64,000 nt of DNA from Altererythrobacter sp. Root672 (GTDB taxonomy: Bacteria; Pseudomonadota; Alphaproteobacteria; Sphingomonadales; Sphingomonadaceae), in contig NZ_LMHH01000001.1 of assembly GCF_001427865.1 (NCBI RefSeq), positions 1,116,001-1,180,000 on the forward strand, read 5' to 3'. Every line of letters starts with the position of its first letter. The first letter of the stretch is position 1. The notes under the pieces are model-generated. The model had not been told where the DNA came from and searched no databases. It was given only the letters and a program-made list of their open reading frames with translations. A program made the position numbers and the translations under genes. Shown here piece by piece: positions 35,099 to 43,532 of the stretch.

Positions 35099-35830
35099 CT
35101 ATTGCGTGAGTTCCAACCGCACTGTCGAGGCGATGCGGCCAAGTCGCTCGGCCCAGAGCGCTTGACCGGTCGCGTCTGTGATCTGATCCTGGCGCACTTC
35201 GATGCCGACGTAAGGAACGCCGTTCGCCTCAGCGTGGATGTTCATCGTCGCGTTGAGCAGCTTGCCCGAATAGGGCTGTTGGTCGCCGACAACGAGTCCG
35301 TCATCCTCGAGCAGCGGGATCGCCAGGCGCGAGGCTCGGTCGTCCTCGTTGTAGAGGACACCGACCTGCCACGGGCGCATTTCTTCCGGGCGGGTCGTGA
35401 GTTGCGGCGTGAAGCTGTGCAGCGAGACGATCAAACTCGGCGGTGCATGCCTGATCAGCTGGGCCAATGCCGTGTGATAGGGACGATGGAAGCGCGCCAG
35501 TCTCTCTTCGCGCCCAGCGACGTCGAACAGGTTGCCGGGAATGTCGTGTCCGTCGCTGGCGTGGGGAACAACCGCCGGCGCCTCTTCCTCCCGGTTGAAG
35601 TCGCACACCAGTCGACTGACATTGCCAAGAAAGGCCGCGAACTGCGGCATTGCGGCCAAGCGCTCCGCCACCTTCGCCACACCGATATCGATAGCCACAT
35701 GCTGATCCAGCAGCGCGCGGTCGATTCCCAGATCGATATCGTCCGGCACCCGGTTTGATGCGTGATCGGACACTACGAGAATGCCGCAAGTGACTGGGGT
35801 TCCCAGGATACGGAAGGCTTCCTCAGTCAC
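35099..35830 (-). CDS. N-formylglutamate amidohydrolase family protein
   Basis: A 243-aa zinc hydrolase of the FGase (HutG-type) family. It has ILVVSDHASNRVPDD with the first metal ligands, LVCDFNREEEAP, RFHRPYHTALAQLIRH and LIVSLHSFTPQL, and ends EVRQDQITDATGQALWAERL. The start is set at GTG 35830 because GAGAGGA is 7 nt before it and the codon overlaps the ispE stop as GTGA; an ATG at 35854 would add 8 residues. No other histidine-degradation genes are near, so the substrate may differ from N-formylglutamate. Confidence 0.88.
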   Translation of the reverse strand: MTEEAFRILGTPVTCGILVVSDHASNRVPDDIDLGIDRALLDQHVAIDIGVAKVAERLAAMPQFAAFLGNVSRLVCDFNREEEAPAVVPHASDGHDIPGNLFDVAGREERLARFHRPYHTALAQLIRHAPPSLIVSLHSFTPQLTTRPEEMRPWQVGVLYNEDDRASRLAIPLLEDDGLVVGDQQPYSGKLLNATMNIHAEANGVPYVGIEVRQDQITDATGQALWAERLGRIASTVRLELTQ

Positions 35831-36639
35831 CTCAGACGTCCTCTCAATTGCCACCAGTCGGGACGGCGCAAAGCCAGCGTTTCCGCGGCATTGAGCATGA
35901 CGTCATGACTGCTGTAGAGGGCAAAACAAGTCGCGCCCGAACCGCTCATGCGGACCAGATCGGCCGGCCCCCCGCGCAATTCGCCAAGCACCTCGGCGAC
36001 CGGCGGACAAAGCGCGATGGCAGGCTCTACGAGGTCGTTCCGCCCTTCACGCGCGATCTTTGATGCCGGACCAGTGGTCAGTGGACCGCGATCGACACCT
36101 TCCCAGTTCGCAAAGACCGGTCCAGTGGACAACGGCAGGCGGGGATTGACCAGGAGAACAGCCGTGCCCGCCAGGTCATTCTCGACCGGCTCGAGTTCGG
36201 TCCCCGTCCCGCGACCAATACAGGCTTCGCTCTCAACGCAAGCAGGCACATCCGCACCCAGCTTTGCAGCGCGCGAGTGCCAGTCGTCAGGCAAGCCAAA
36301 GGCATCCCGCACGAGGCGGAAAATCGCCCCGGCGTCTGCCGAACCGCCGCCGAGCCCCGCTGCAACCGGCAGGTTCTTCTCCAGAAGCACGGAGAGGCCG
36401 TCTGGGCGGGGAAGAAGCGAAAGCGCCTTGGCGACAATATTATTCAACGGATCAGTGAGTTGTCCCGAGAACTCACCAACGACCCTAAGCTCATCCTGAG
36501 GAGCGGACCGCGCATTGATCCGGTCACCCGCGTCCACGAACGCGAACAGCGTTTCGAGCTCGTGATAGCCGTCCTCCCGCCGCCGCCGGACATGGAGAGC
36601 GAGGTTGATCTTGGCGTAGGCTGTTTCGGAAAGCTGCAA
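35827..36639 (-). CDS. ispE: 4-diphosphocytidyl-2-C-methyl-D-erythritol kinase
   Basis: GHMP kinase of 270 aa in the MEP isoprenoid pathway, phosphorylating CDP-ME at the 2-hydroxyl. It starts ETAYAKINLALHVRRRREDGYHELETL with the catalytic Lys region. The ATP loop is LPVAAGLGGGSADAGAIFR, and the C-terminal motif is VRMSGSGATCFALY. Length is a little short of the E. coli enzyme but usual for alphaproteobacteria. It lies 9 bp after the ETF-quinone oxidoreductase gene and overlaps the next gene by 4 bp. Confidence 0.96.
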   Translation of the reverse strand: MQLSETAYAKINLALHVRRRREDGYHELETLFAFVDAGDRINARSAPQDELRVVGEFSGQLTDPLNNIVAKALSLLPRPDGLSVLLEKNLPVAAGLGGGSADAGAIFRLVRDAFGLPDDWHSRAAKLGADVPACVESEACIGRGTGTELEPVENDLAGTAVLLVNPRLPLSTGPVFANWEGVDRGPLTTGPASKIAREGRNDLVEPAIALCPPVAEVLGELRGGPADLVRMSGSGATCFALYSSHDVMLNAAETLALRRPDWWQLRGRLR

Positions 36640-36648
36640 CCTGCCCGC

Positions 36649-38304
36649 TCACATATTCGGATAGTTGGGCCCGCCGCCGCCTTCGGGCGTGACCCATTCG
36701 ATGTTCTGCGGCGGATCCTTGATATCGCAGGTTTTGCAGTGGACGCAGTTCTGAGCGTTGATGACCAGGCGCGGTTCACCCTCCTCGACACCGACGTATT
36801 CGTACACTCCGGCGGGACAATACCGGGTCTCGGGACCAGCGTAGATCGGCCAGTCCACGCGCTCCGGTATCGTCGGATCCTTGAGCAGGAGGTGGCAGGG
36901 CTGGTCTTCCTCGTGGTTGGTGCCCGACAGGAACACCGAGGACAGCCTGTCGAACGAGATCTTCCCGTCCGGCTTGGGATAGGCGATCGGCCGATAGAGA
37001 TCGGCACGCCCGGTTGCCTCGGCATCGGTGTGATGACTGAGCGAGAACGGCAGGCGGATTTTCAGCGTCCGCAGCCACATGTCGGCACCAGCGAGCAATG
37101 TCCCCAGCACATCTCCAAAGCTGGAGACCAGCGGCTGGGCATTCTGCACTTGCTTGAGTTCGTCAGCGATCCAGCTCGACCGGACGGCGCTGTCGTATTC
37201 GGCCAGTTCATCCTTCTCGCGATCGGTCGCGATCGCGGCGGCAATGGCTTCGGCGGCGAGCATGCCGCTCTTCATTGCGGTGTGGCTGCCCTTGATCCTC
37301 GGCACGTTGACGAAACCGGCCGAGCAGCCAATCAACGCCCCCCCCGGGAACGCCAGCTTCGGCACCGACTGCCATCCGCCCTCGTTGATCGCGCGAGCAC
37401 CATAGGAAACGCGTCGCCCGCCTTCGATCACCTCACGAATGGCCGAGTGCTGCTTCCAGCGCTGAAACTCCTCGAACGGGCTGATGTACGGATTGGCGTA
37501 ATCGAGCGCGGTCACGAAGCCGAGCGCCACCTGGCCATTGGCCTGATGGTACAGGAAACCGCCGCCCCAGGTGTCGTTCTCCGACAGCGGCCAGCCTTGG
37601 GTGTGAATGACTCGACCCGGCTCATGCCGGTCCGCAGGTATCTCCCACAACTCCTTGATACCCAAGCCGTAGACCTGCGGCTCACTTTCAGCGTCCAGCG
37701 CAAAATGAGCCTTAAGCCGCTTGGTCAGATGTCCCCGCGCACCCTCGGCCAGCAGGGTGTACTTGGCGTGGAGCTCCATGCCCGGCTGATAGTCAGGCTT
37801 GTGCGAGCCATTCGCAGCGACGCCCATGTCCTGCGTTGCCAGGCCCATGACCGAGCCGTTCTCGTCAAACAGCACTTCGGAGGCGGGGAACCCGGGAAAC
37901 ACCTGCACGCCCAGCGCTTCCGCCTGCTCCGCCAACCAGCGGCACAAGTTACCGAGCGAGCCCGTAAAGCAGCCGTCGTTCGACATGAGCGGCGGCAACA
38001 GGAAGTGCGGCATGCCCCACTTGCCGTTCCTGGTGAGGAACCAGTGGTGGTTCTCGGTGACGGGTACTTCGGCCAGCGCGCAGTTTTCGCGCCAATCGGG
38101 CAACAACTCGTCGAGAGCCCGCGGGTCGATCACAGCACCGCTGAGAATGTGCGCCCCGACCTCGGAACCCTTCTCGAGCACGACGACCTCTAGGTCTTCG
38201 TTGAGCTGCTTCAGACGGATCGCCGCGGCGAGTCCGGCAGGCCCGGCCCCGGCGATGACGACATCGACCGGCATGGCCTCGCGTTCTGGGTGTTGATCGC
38301 TCAT
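36649..38304 (-). CDS. Electron-transfer flavoprotein-ubiquinone oxidoreductase
   Basis: Inner-membrane flavoprotein of 551 aa that passes electrons from ETF to ubiquinone during fatty-acid and amino-acid oxidation. The FAD site is DVVIAGAGPAGLAAAIRL followed by VVVLEKGSEVGAH. The ubiquinone-binding middle has LSENDTWGGGFLYH. The C-terminal ferredoxin-like domain has INAQNCVHCKTCDIKDPPQNI, giving the [4Fe-4S] ligands, and ends GGGPNYPNM. Full length with normal domain order. It is divergent from the UDG-like gene, with 82 bp between the two starts. Confidence 0.97.
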   Translation of the reverse strand: MSDQHPEREAMPVDVVIAGAGPAGLAAAIRLKQLNEDLEVVVLEKGSEVGAHILSGAVIDPRALDELLPDWRENCALAEVPVTENHHWFLTRNGKWGMPHFLLPPLMSNDGCFTGSLGNLCRWLAEQAEALGVQVFPGFPASEVLFDENGSVMGLATQDMGVAANGSHKPDYQPGMELHAKYTLLAEGARGHLTKRLKAHFALDAESEPQVYGLGIKELWEIPADRHEPGRVIHTQGWPLSENDTWGGGFLYHQANGQVALGFVTALDYANPYISPFEEFQRWKQHSAIREVIEGGRRVSYGARAINEGGWQSVPKLAFPGGALIGCSAGFVNVPRIKGSHTAMKSGMLAAEAIAAAIATDREKDELAEYDSAVRSSWIADELKQVQNAQPLVSSFGDVLGTLLAGADMWLRTLKIRLPFSLSHHTDAEATGRADLYRPIAYPKPDGKISFDRLSSVFLSGTNHEEDQPCHLLLKDPTIPERVDWPIYAGPETRYCPAGVYEYVGVEEGEPRLVINAQNCVHCKTCDIKDPPQNIEWVTPEGGGGPNYPNM

Positions 38305-38386
38305 CGGTGGCTGTCAGTTTGGGGGGTTAGCATGGGTTCGGGACTTGATCGTCGCATGCCAGCAGGTCAAGACCCGAGCGCACCAC

Positions 38387-39136
38387 ATGAACAACCGCCC
38401 CGCCCCCTCGCTCGCAGATAGCATCGCCGCTGCCCAGGCATGGTGGCGTGACGCGGGCGTCGACCTGGTCTTTCAGGACGAGCCCATTTCCTGGCTGGCC
38501 GAAGAAGTTGCCGCGAGTCCCGCGCCCGCAGCCAAAGTTCGTGTGGAAACGCCGCCGGAGCCGGAAACTCCGCCAATGGGTGGCGAGCGAACGGCTTGGC
38601 CGGCAGATCTCGCCGGCTTCAAGCAATGGTGGCTGGAAGAGCCGAGCTTTCGCCAGACCGGCCCTCACCCGCGCGTTCCGCCGCGCGGTGACCACTCCGC
38701 CCCAGTTATGCTTATCGTGCCGATGCCCGAAGCAGGCGACAGCGACAGTCTGCTTGGAGGCCCCCAGGGCAAGCTCCTGGCCTCTTTCGTGAAGGCAATG
38801 GGGCTTGCTCCGGAACAGGTCTATTTGGCGTCAGCCCTGCCGCAACATATCGAGATGCCCGATTGGGATCGCCTGTCTTCCCAGGGACTTGGCGCCATAA
38901 TCAAGCACCACGTCGAACTGGCGAATCCTGCCCGACTGATCGTTTTCGGGACCGGCATTCTACCGCTTGTGGGGCACGATCCAGCGCAAGGCACTCCCGC
39001 AATTGGCGAATTCACGATTCAAAGCGGCACGCTGCCGCTTTTGGCGAGCTACGCGCCCGGGCGATTGCTTGATCACCCCTTGTTGCGTGCCTCACTCTGG
39101 CGGCGGTGGCTTGAATGGACGGACGGGGACGCATGA
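38387..39136 (+). CDS. Uracil-DNA glycosylase-fold protein, degenerate
   Basis: A 249-aa protein with a C-terminal UDG-superfamily fold: VMLIVPMPEAGDSDSLLGGPQGKLLASFVKAMGL resembles motif 1 of family 4/5 glycosylases, then EQVYLASALPQ and ARLIVFGTGILPLVG. It has no cysteine at all, so it cannot hold the [4Fe-4S] cluster of family 4 and 5 enzymes. Where the HPS motif is expected it has SYAPGRLLDHP. The first 110 residues are low-complexity, with a Pro/Glu-rich stretch. It overlaps the lytic transglycosylase start by 4 bp (ATGA). It may have lost glycosylase activity; the role is unknown. Confidence 0.72.
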   Translation: MNNRPAPSLADSIAAAQAWWRDAGVDLVFQDEPISWLAEEVAASPAPAAKVRVETPPEPETPPMGGERTAWPADLAGFKQWWLEEPSFRQTGPHPRVPPRGDHSAPVMLIVPMPEAGDSDSLLGGPQGKLLASFVKAMGLAPEQVYLASALPQHIEMPDWDRLSSQGLGAIIKHHVELANPARLIVFGTGILPLVGHDPAQGTPAIGEFTIQSGTLPLLASYAPGRLLDHPLLRASLWRRWLEWTDGDA

Positions 39137-40887
39137 TGAGGAAACTGATGCTCGCCCTGGGCGCGGTCGCCGCGGTTTATTCCGTGCCGGCTCTTGCTCA
39201 GCCGACGCGGGAGTATTTTTCGAGCCGGTCCTCGCGCAGCGAGGCGCCGCGGCAACTCGACCAGGCTACGCGCGACTATTACACGCAAGTGTTCGCGGCG
39301 ATCGACCGGCAAGACTGGGCCGGCGCCGAAACCCTGCTGTCGCAGCGCGACGGTATTCTTCACCCGGTTGCCCGAGCCGAAATCTACCTCGCCGCCAACT
39401 CGCCAAAGGTCGATTTGCCTCGGATCGAGACCTGGTTCGCCGCTGGACGCGACTTGCCGCAGGCGGATCGCCTGGCTCGTCTCGCCTACACGCGCGGCGC
39501 GACGGCCATGCCCGAGCTGCCCTATGAGCAACGTTTCTATGCGACTAGCGGAGCGACCAAGCGCACGCGACCACGCTCGATTGAAGACGGCACCATGCCG
39601 GCCGACATTCGCACTGCCATCCAGGAACGGATCACCAACGACGACCCTGACGGGGCCCGCATCCTGCTCGACGGTATCGATGCACAGCTCAGCCCCGAAG
39701 CGAAGGCCGAATGGCGCCAGAAGGTCGCCTGGAGCTACTACATCGAGAACATGGATGCTCAGGCCTTCGCTCAGGCCGCAACTGTCGGCGCCGGTGCCGG
39801 CTCGTGGGTGGCCGAGGGCGACTTTACCATGGGCCTCGCGGCCTGGCGGCTTGGTGACTGCGAACAGGCGGGCCAAGCCTTCGAGCGCGCGGCCTATGGC
39901 GCAGGCAACACCGAACTCCGCTCTGCCGCCTATTACTGGGCAGGGCGCGCGGCTCTGCGCTGCCGTCAGCCTGACCGCAGTTCGGAATTCTTGCGCCTCT
40001 CCGCCGGTGCCGACGAGACGCTTTATGGGATGCTGGCGATCGAGCAGCTGGGTACGGCTCTTCCCGACCGCCAGGCGAAGGCCGACTTCTCCTACGAAGA
40101 CTGGCACCGCATCGGCGGTATCAGCAACGTCCGCGTCGCTATCGCGCTGGCTGAAATCGGTCGAGACAAGCTGTGCAGCCAGGTTCTGCTGCATCAGGCT
40201 CAGATCGGTGATCCCGGCGATTATGGCGCGCTTTCGCGCCTGGCCCGCGACCTGAGCCTGCCCTCTACGCAGCTCTACATGGCCAACAATGCCCCGAACG
40301 GCGCGCAGGCCCATCCGGCCTCGCAGTATCCCTCGCCGAAATGGGCGCCGATGACAGGCTGGCGCGTCGATCCGGCACTGGCCTACGCCCATACCTTGCA
40401 GGAATCGAACTTCCGCTCTGAAGCAGTGAGCCCGGCCAAGGCCCAAGGGTTGATGCAGATCACGCCCATCACCGTGCGCCAACACGCACCGGGATTGGGA
40501 ATGAGCGCCAGCCAGGTCGACATCTTCAACCCGAGCGTAAACTTGGCGTTCGGTCAGCAGAACCTCGAAATGCTGCGCGACAGTCCGGCGACTGGCGGCG
40601 CGCTTCCAAAGATCATCGCAGCTTACAATGCCGGCCTGACCCCGGTGACGCGCTGGAACTACGAGGTACGGGACCAGGGCGATCCGCTGCTCTACATGGA
40701 ATCGATTCCCTATTGGGAAACGCGCAGCTACGTCTCCATCGTGATGAAGAACTACTGGATGTACGAACGGCAGGCCGAGGCCTTGTCAGGTAGCCGCATC
40801 GCCTTGGCGCAGAACGCCTGGCCGGCCTTTCCCGGAAACAATGAGACCGGTGGCGGGCGCGTTTACCTTTCGGCTGGGGCCAACTGA
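39133..40887 (+). CDS. Soluble lytic murein transglycosylase
   Basis: A 584-aa periplasmic lytic transglycosylase of the Slt70 type. The start MMRKLMLALGAVAAVYSVPALAQ is a signal peptide. A long alpha-helical U-shaped domain of TPR-like repeats follows (for example FTMGLAAWRLGDCEQAGQAFERAAY and SAAYYWAGRAALRC). The C-terminal SLT domain has the catalytic Glu in THTLQESNFRSEAVSPAKAQGLMQI and a later IIAAYNAGLTPVTRW. It cuts glycan strands to leave 1,6-anhydro-MurNAc ends. It overlaps the UDG-like gene by 4 bp and moaB by 1 bp (TGATG). Confidence 0.94.
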   Translation: MMRKLMLALGAVAAVYSVPALAQPTREYFSSRSSRSEAPRQLDQATRDYYTQVFAAIDRQDWAGAETLLSQRDGILHPVARAEIYLAANSPKVDLPRIETWFAAGRDLPQADRLARLAYTRGATAMPELPYEQRFYATSGATKRTRPRSIEDGTMPADIRTAIQERITNDDPDGARILLDGIDAQLSPEAKAEWRQKVAWSYYIENMDAQAFAQAATVGAGAGSWVAEGDFTMGLAAWRLGDCEQAGQAFERAAYGAGNTELRSAAYYWAGRAALRCRQPDRSSEFLRLSAGADETLYGMLAIEQLGTALPDRQAKADFSYEDWHRIGGISNVRVAIALAEIGRDKLCSQVLLHQAQIGDPGDYGALSRLARDLSLPSTQLYMANNAPNGAQAHPASQYPSPKWAPMTGWRVDPALAYAHTLQESNFRSEAVSPAKAQGLMQITPITVRQHAPGLGMSASQVDIFNPSVNLAFGQQNLEMLRDSPATGGALPKIIAAYNAGLTPVTRWNYEVRDQGDPLLYMESIPYWETRSYVSIVMKNYWMYERQAEALSGSRIALAQNAWPAFPGNNETGGGRVYLSAGAN

Positions 40888-41414
40888 TGGCGATCGATTT
40901 AGAGCGCCAATTCAAGCCCATAAACATCGCCCTTCTCACCGTTTCGGATACACGCGGCCCGGATGAGGATACCTCGGGCGATATCCTCGCCGAGCGTATC
41001 CTGGCCGCCGGACACAAGCTCGCATCGCGGGCTATCGAGAAGGATGACGCCGACGCGATCGCTCGGCGGTTCAACAACTGGATCGACGATCCGCAGATCG
41101 ATGCCATCGTCTCGACCGGCGGCACCGGTCTCACCGGCCGCGATGTGACGCCCGAGGCGATCGACCGGATCAAGGAAAAGGACATCGAGGGGTTTGGGGA
41201 GCTGTTCCGCTGGATCAGCTACAAGTCCATCGGCACCAGCACGGTCCAGTCGCGCGCCTGTGCTGCGGTCGCTCGGGGCACTTACATCTTCGCCCTCCCC
41301 GGCTCGAACGGCGCGGTTAAGGACGGGTGGGACGGCATCCTGGCCGAGCAACTCGACAGCCGTAACCGTCCCTGCAATTTCGTCGAACTGATGCCTCGCC
41401 TGCGCGAAAAATAA
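40887..41414 (+). CDS. moaB: Molybdenum cofactor biosynthesis protein B
   Basis: A 175-aa MoaB/MogA-fold protein for molybdopterin adenylation. It has IALLTVSDTRGPDEDTSG, the pterin-binding loop IVSTGGTGLTGRDVTPEAI and the SRACAAVARGTYIFALPGSNGAVKDGWD block. Length matches MoaB. Start and previous stop share one base. No other moa or mod genes are close by. The last gene of this run; a 99-bp gap follows. Confidence 0.94.
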   Translation: MAIDLERQFKPINIALLTVSDTRGPDEDTSGDILAERILAAGHKLASRAIEKDDADAIARRFNNWIDDPQIDAIVSTGGTGLTGRDVTPEAIDRIKEKDIEGFGELFRWISYKSIGTSTVQSRACAAVARGTYIFALPGSNGAVKDGWDGILAEQLDSRNRPCNFVELMPRLREK

Positions 41415-41513
41415 CGTCATCTTTTCGGATTTCAGCGAAACCTCACCCTCTCCTCATGACGTTCATGCCGGGCTGAACGCATTCTTCGCCATCTTCGATC
41501 GAGGAGGTGGACG

Positions 41514-41864
41514 ATGCAGAACCAATCAAACGGTGAGAAGTCCGAGACGGGGCCTTCTAGCATGCGCTCGGTAAGTGCCTGGGTGCCCCTACTGATGTCA
41601 GGGGCGGCAACCTGTCTGCTGGTCACCTATCTCGCGACCGGCCCGCATGAACCCTACATGGTCGTTGAGAATGGCGTCGCGCGTCCTGACGAGAGCACCA
41701 CCGCGCGCCTGTGGCAATTGCTCATGTTGCTGCAACTGCCGTTGATCGGGTGGTTCGGTGTCCGCTGGTTTCAGCGCGATCCAAAAGGAACGGTGACAAT
41801 GATTGCCATACAAGCGCTGGCCATCGTTGCGGCCGCGATGCCGGTGTTTTTACTCGAAATGTGA
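41514..41864 (+). CDS. Hypothetical three-helix membrane protein
   Basis: A 116-aa protein with three hydrophobic segments (WVPLLMSGAATCLLVTYLA, LWQLLMLLQLPLIGWFGVRWF and TMIAIQALAIVAAAMPVFLL) and a polar N-terminus. The ribosome site GAGGAGGTGGAC directly before the ATG is the strongest in this part of the window. No family recognised. It stands alone between moaB and a convergent gene. Confidence 0.7.
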   Translation: MQNQSNGEKSETGPSSMRSVSAWVPLLMSGAATCLLVTYLATGPHEPYMVVENGVARPDESTTARLWQLLMLLQLPLIGWFGVRWFQRDPKGTVTMIAIQALAIVAAAMPVFLLEM

Positions 41865-41876
41865 CGGACCGCGGGC

Positions 41877-42182
41877 TCAACCCAAGCGGTACGGAGTGGG
41901 ATCCCCGATCTCTGCAATGAGCTCCAATCGAGCCTTGGCGAAACATCGCGCGTATCTTTCCGAAACGTCTTGCCGATCGCAACCGGACCTCTCGGCGGCA
42001 ATGTCGACCAGCGCATCCTGCTCAAGTGCTGCCGTATCGCGAACAAGCTCGTTCTCCTCAACGCCGAGCTCCCGGGCGAGCAAGCGCGTCGCCCTGACAC
42101 GCTGGCGGAAGTCGAAGTCCATCAGGCGAGCGGACTCGAACTCCTCTTTCTTCAGCATGGCGCGGCGAAGATCCCAAACCAT
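41877..42182 (-). CDS. Hypothetical protein, possibly DUF1476-like
   Basis: A 101-aa, highly charged helical protein. The stretch MDFDFRQRVRATRLLARELG loosely resembles the helix FK.RARRN.LLG.W found in DUF1476 proteins (zeta subunit, an F1-ATPase inhibitor in alphaproteobacteria), and the rest is helical and acidic. The similarity is weak and the function is not assigned. An inner ATG at 42158 is an alternative start; neither has a strong ribosome site. It is convergent with the membrane protein (12 bp apart) and divergent from the radical SAM gene. Confidence 0.55.
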   Translation of the reverse strand: MVWDLRRAMLKKEEFESARLMDFDFRQRVRATRLLARELGVEENELVRDTAALEQDALVDIAAERSGCDRQDVSERYARCFAKARLELIAEIGDPTPYRLG

Positions 42183-42263
42183 CGTGCCAGTATGACGCGT
42201 GACTTCGAGAACTCAACCGCAGGACCTTGCAATCTTTGATTGCCGCCACCAGCTGTTCCCTGT

Positions 42264-43361
42264 ATGTTCCACGCCATGAAATCCCGCCTGGATCCTGCCA
42301 TTCTCGGCCGTGGTGCCCAATCCGGCGCGATCCCCGATCGTTTCGGCCTGGCCCAGAGGGAACAGGACGGCGACTGGCGCGACTACATGGAAACGCTCGA
42401 TGGTCCGCCGGTCAAGCTCCGCACAACGGTCACGGAAGAGCACCCAAAAACGATCCTCACCTTCAACCAGTCGCCCGACATCGGCTTCGACCGTTCGATC
42501 AACGCCTATCGCGGATGCGAGCACGGCTGCGTCTACTGCTTTGCCCGGCCGACGCATGCCTTCCACGACCTGTCGCCCGGCCTCGACTTCGAAACCCGGC
42601 TATTTGCCAAACCGAATGCCGCAGCATTGCTTCGCGAGACGCTGGCCCGACCTCGCTACCGCCCGAAACCCATCGCGATGGGGACCAACACCGACCCCTA
42701 TCAGCCGATCGAGGGGCGCTTCCGGATCACTCGCTCGTTGCTGGAACTATGCCTGGAGACCCGCCATCCGGTCACGATCACAACCAAGTCCGATCGGGTC
42801 CTCAAGGACTTAGACCTCCTGAAAGACCTGGCACACCTTCAACTCGTAGCCGTGGCGATCTCGGTCACCACCCTCGATGCCAAGCTTTCGGCGCTCCTTG
42901 AGCCGAGGGCACCCGCCCCCGCCAAGCGACTTGCGGCCCTAAAGACCTTGGTCGAGGCCAATGTCCCGGCTCACTGCTCGATCGCTCCAATAATACCGGC
43001 GATCACCGACGAGTTCATGGAGGACATCGTATCCCGCATCGGCGCCATAGGTCTGCGTTCGGTCGGATGGATCCCGCTACGCCTCCCCTACGAGGTCGCA
43101 CCGCTGTTTCGCGAGTGGCTCTCGGTCCATTTCCCTGACCGGGGCGACAAAGTCATGGCAATCGTTCGCTCGATGCGAGGAGGCCGCGACAACGATCCAG
43201 GCTTTTTCTCGAGAATGAAGCCTAGCGGCGTGTGGGCAGACCTATTCCGCGCCCGTTTTCGGATCGCGAAAAAGCGGGCGGGCATCGAAAGCGAAAGGTT
43301 CCAACTCGATATCGGGAAATTTGTCCCCCCCTCTTTGCGCGGACAGTTGCGACTTCTCTAG
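42264..43361 (+). CDS. PA0069-type radical SAM protein
   Basis: A 365-aa radical SAM enzyme of the SplB-like PA0069 family. The cluster motif is YRGCEHGCVYCFARP (C-x3-C-x2-C). It also has DFETRLFAKPNAA, AMGTNTDPYQPIEGRFRITRSLLEL and VTITTKSDRVLKDLDLL, standard for the group. The reaction is not known. The start may be ATG 42264 or ATG 42276; neither has a clear ribosome site. It is followed by the 171-bp ompA leader. Confidence 0.9.
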   Translation: MFHAMKSRLDPAILGRGAQSGAIPDRFGLAQREQDGDWRDYMETLDGPPVKLRTTVTEEHPKTILTFNQSPDIGFDRSINAYRGCEHGCVYCFARPTHAFHDLSPGLDFETRLFAKPNAAALLRETLARPRYRPKPIAMGTNTDPYQPIEGRFRITRSLLELCLETRHPVTITTKSDRVLKDLDLLKDLAHLQLVAVAISVTTLDAKLSALLEPRAPAPAKRLAALKTLVEANVPAHCSIAPIIPAITDEFMEDIVSRIGAIGLRSVGWIPLRLPYEVAPLFREWLSVHFPDRGDKVMAIVRSMRGGRDNDPGFFSRMKPSGVWADLFRARFRIAKKRAGIESERFQLDIGKFVPPSLRGQLRLL

Positions 43362-43532
43362 CAAAACTGCGGTAACGCGCCGGAAGTGCAGCTTTTTCAC
43401 AACAATAAGGCAATAAACGGAGTTCTAGGCACACCTTATCACCATAATGGGCTTGCCAGGGTCGCACTGCTTGTATCAAGAATTGAAATAGGGATCCGTC
43501 CGCACACGGCCCGACGAAGGGGAATAAAAAAC

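Noticed and set aside
33113-38193. Very long antisense frames over ilvD (33113-35053) and ETF-quinone oxidoreductase (36277-38193)
   Set aside because: Both genes on the minus strand are full-length known enzymes; the antisense products have no family-like features.
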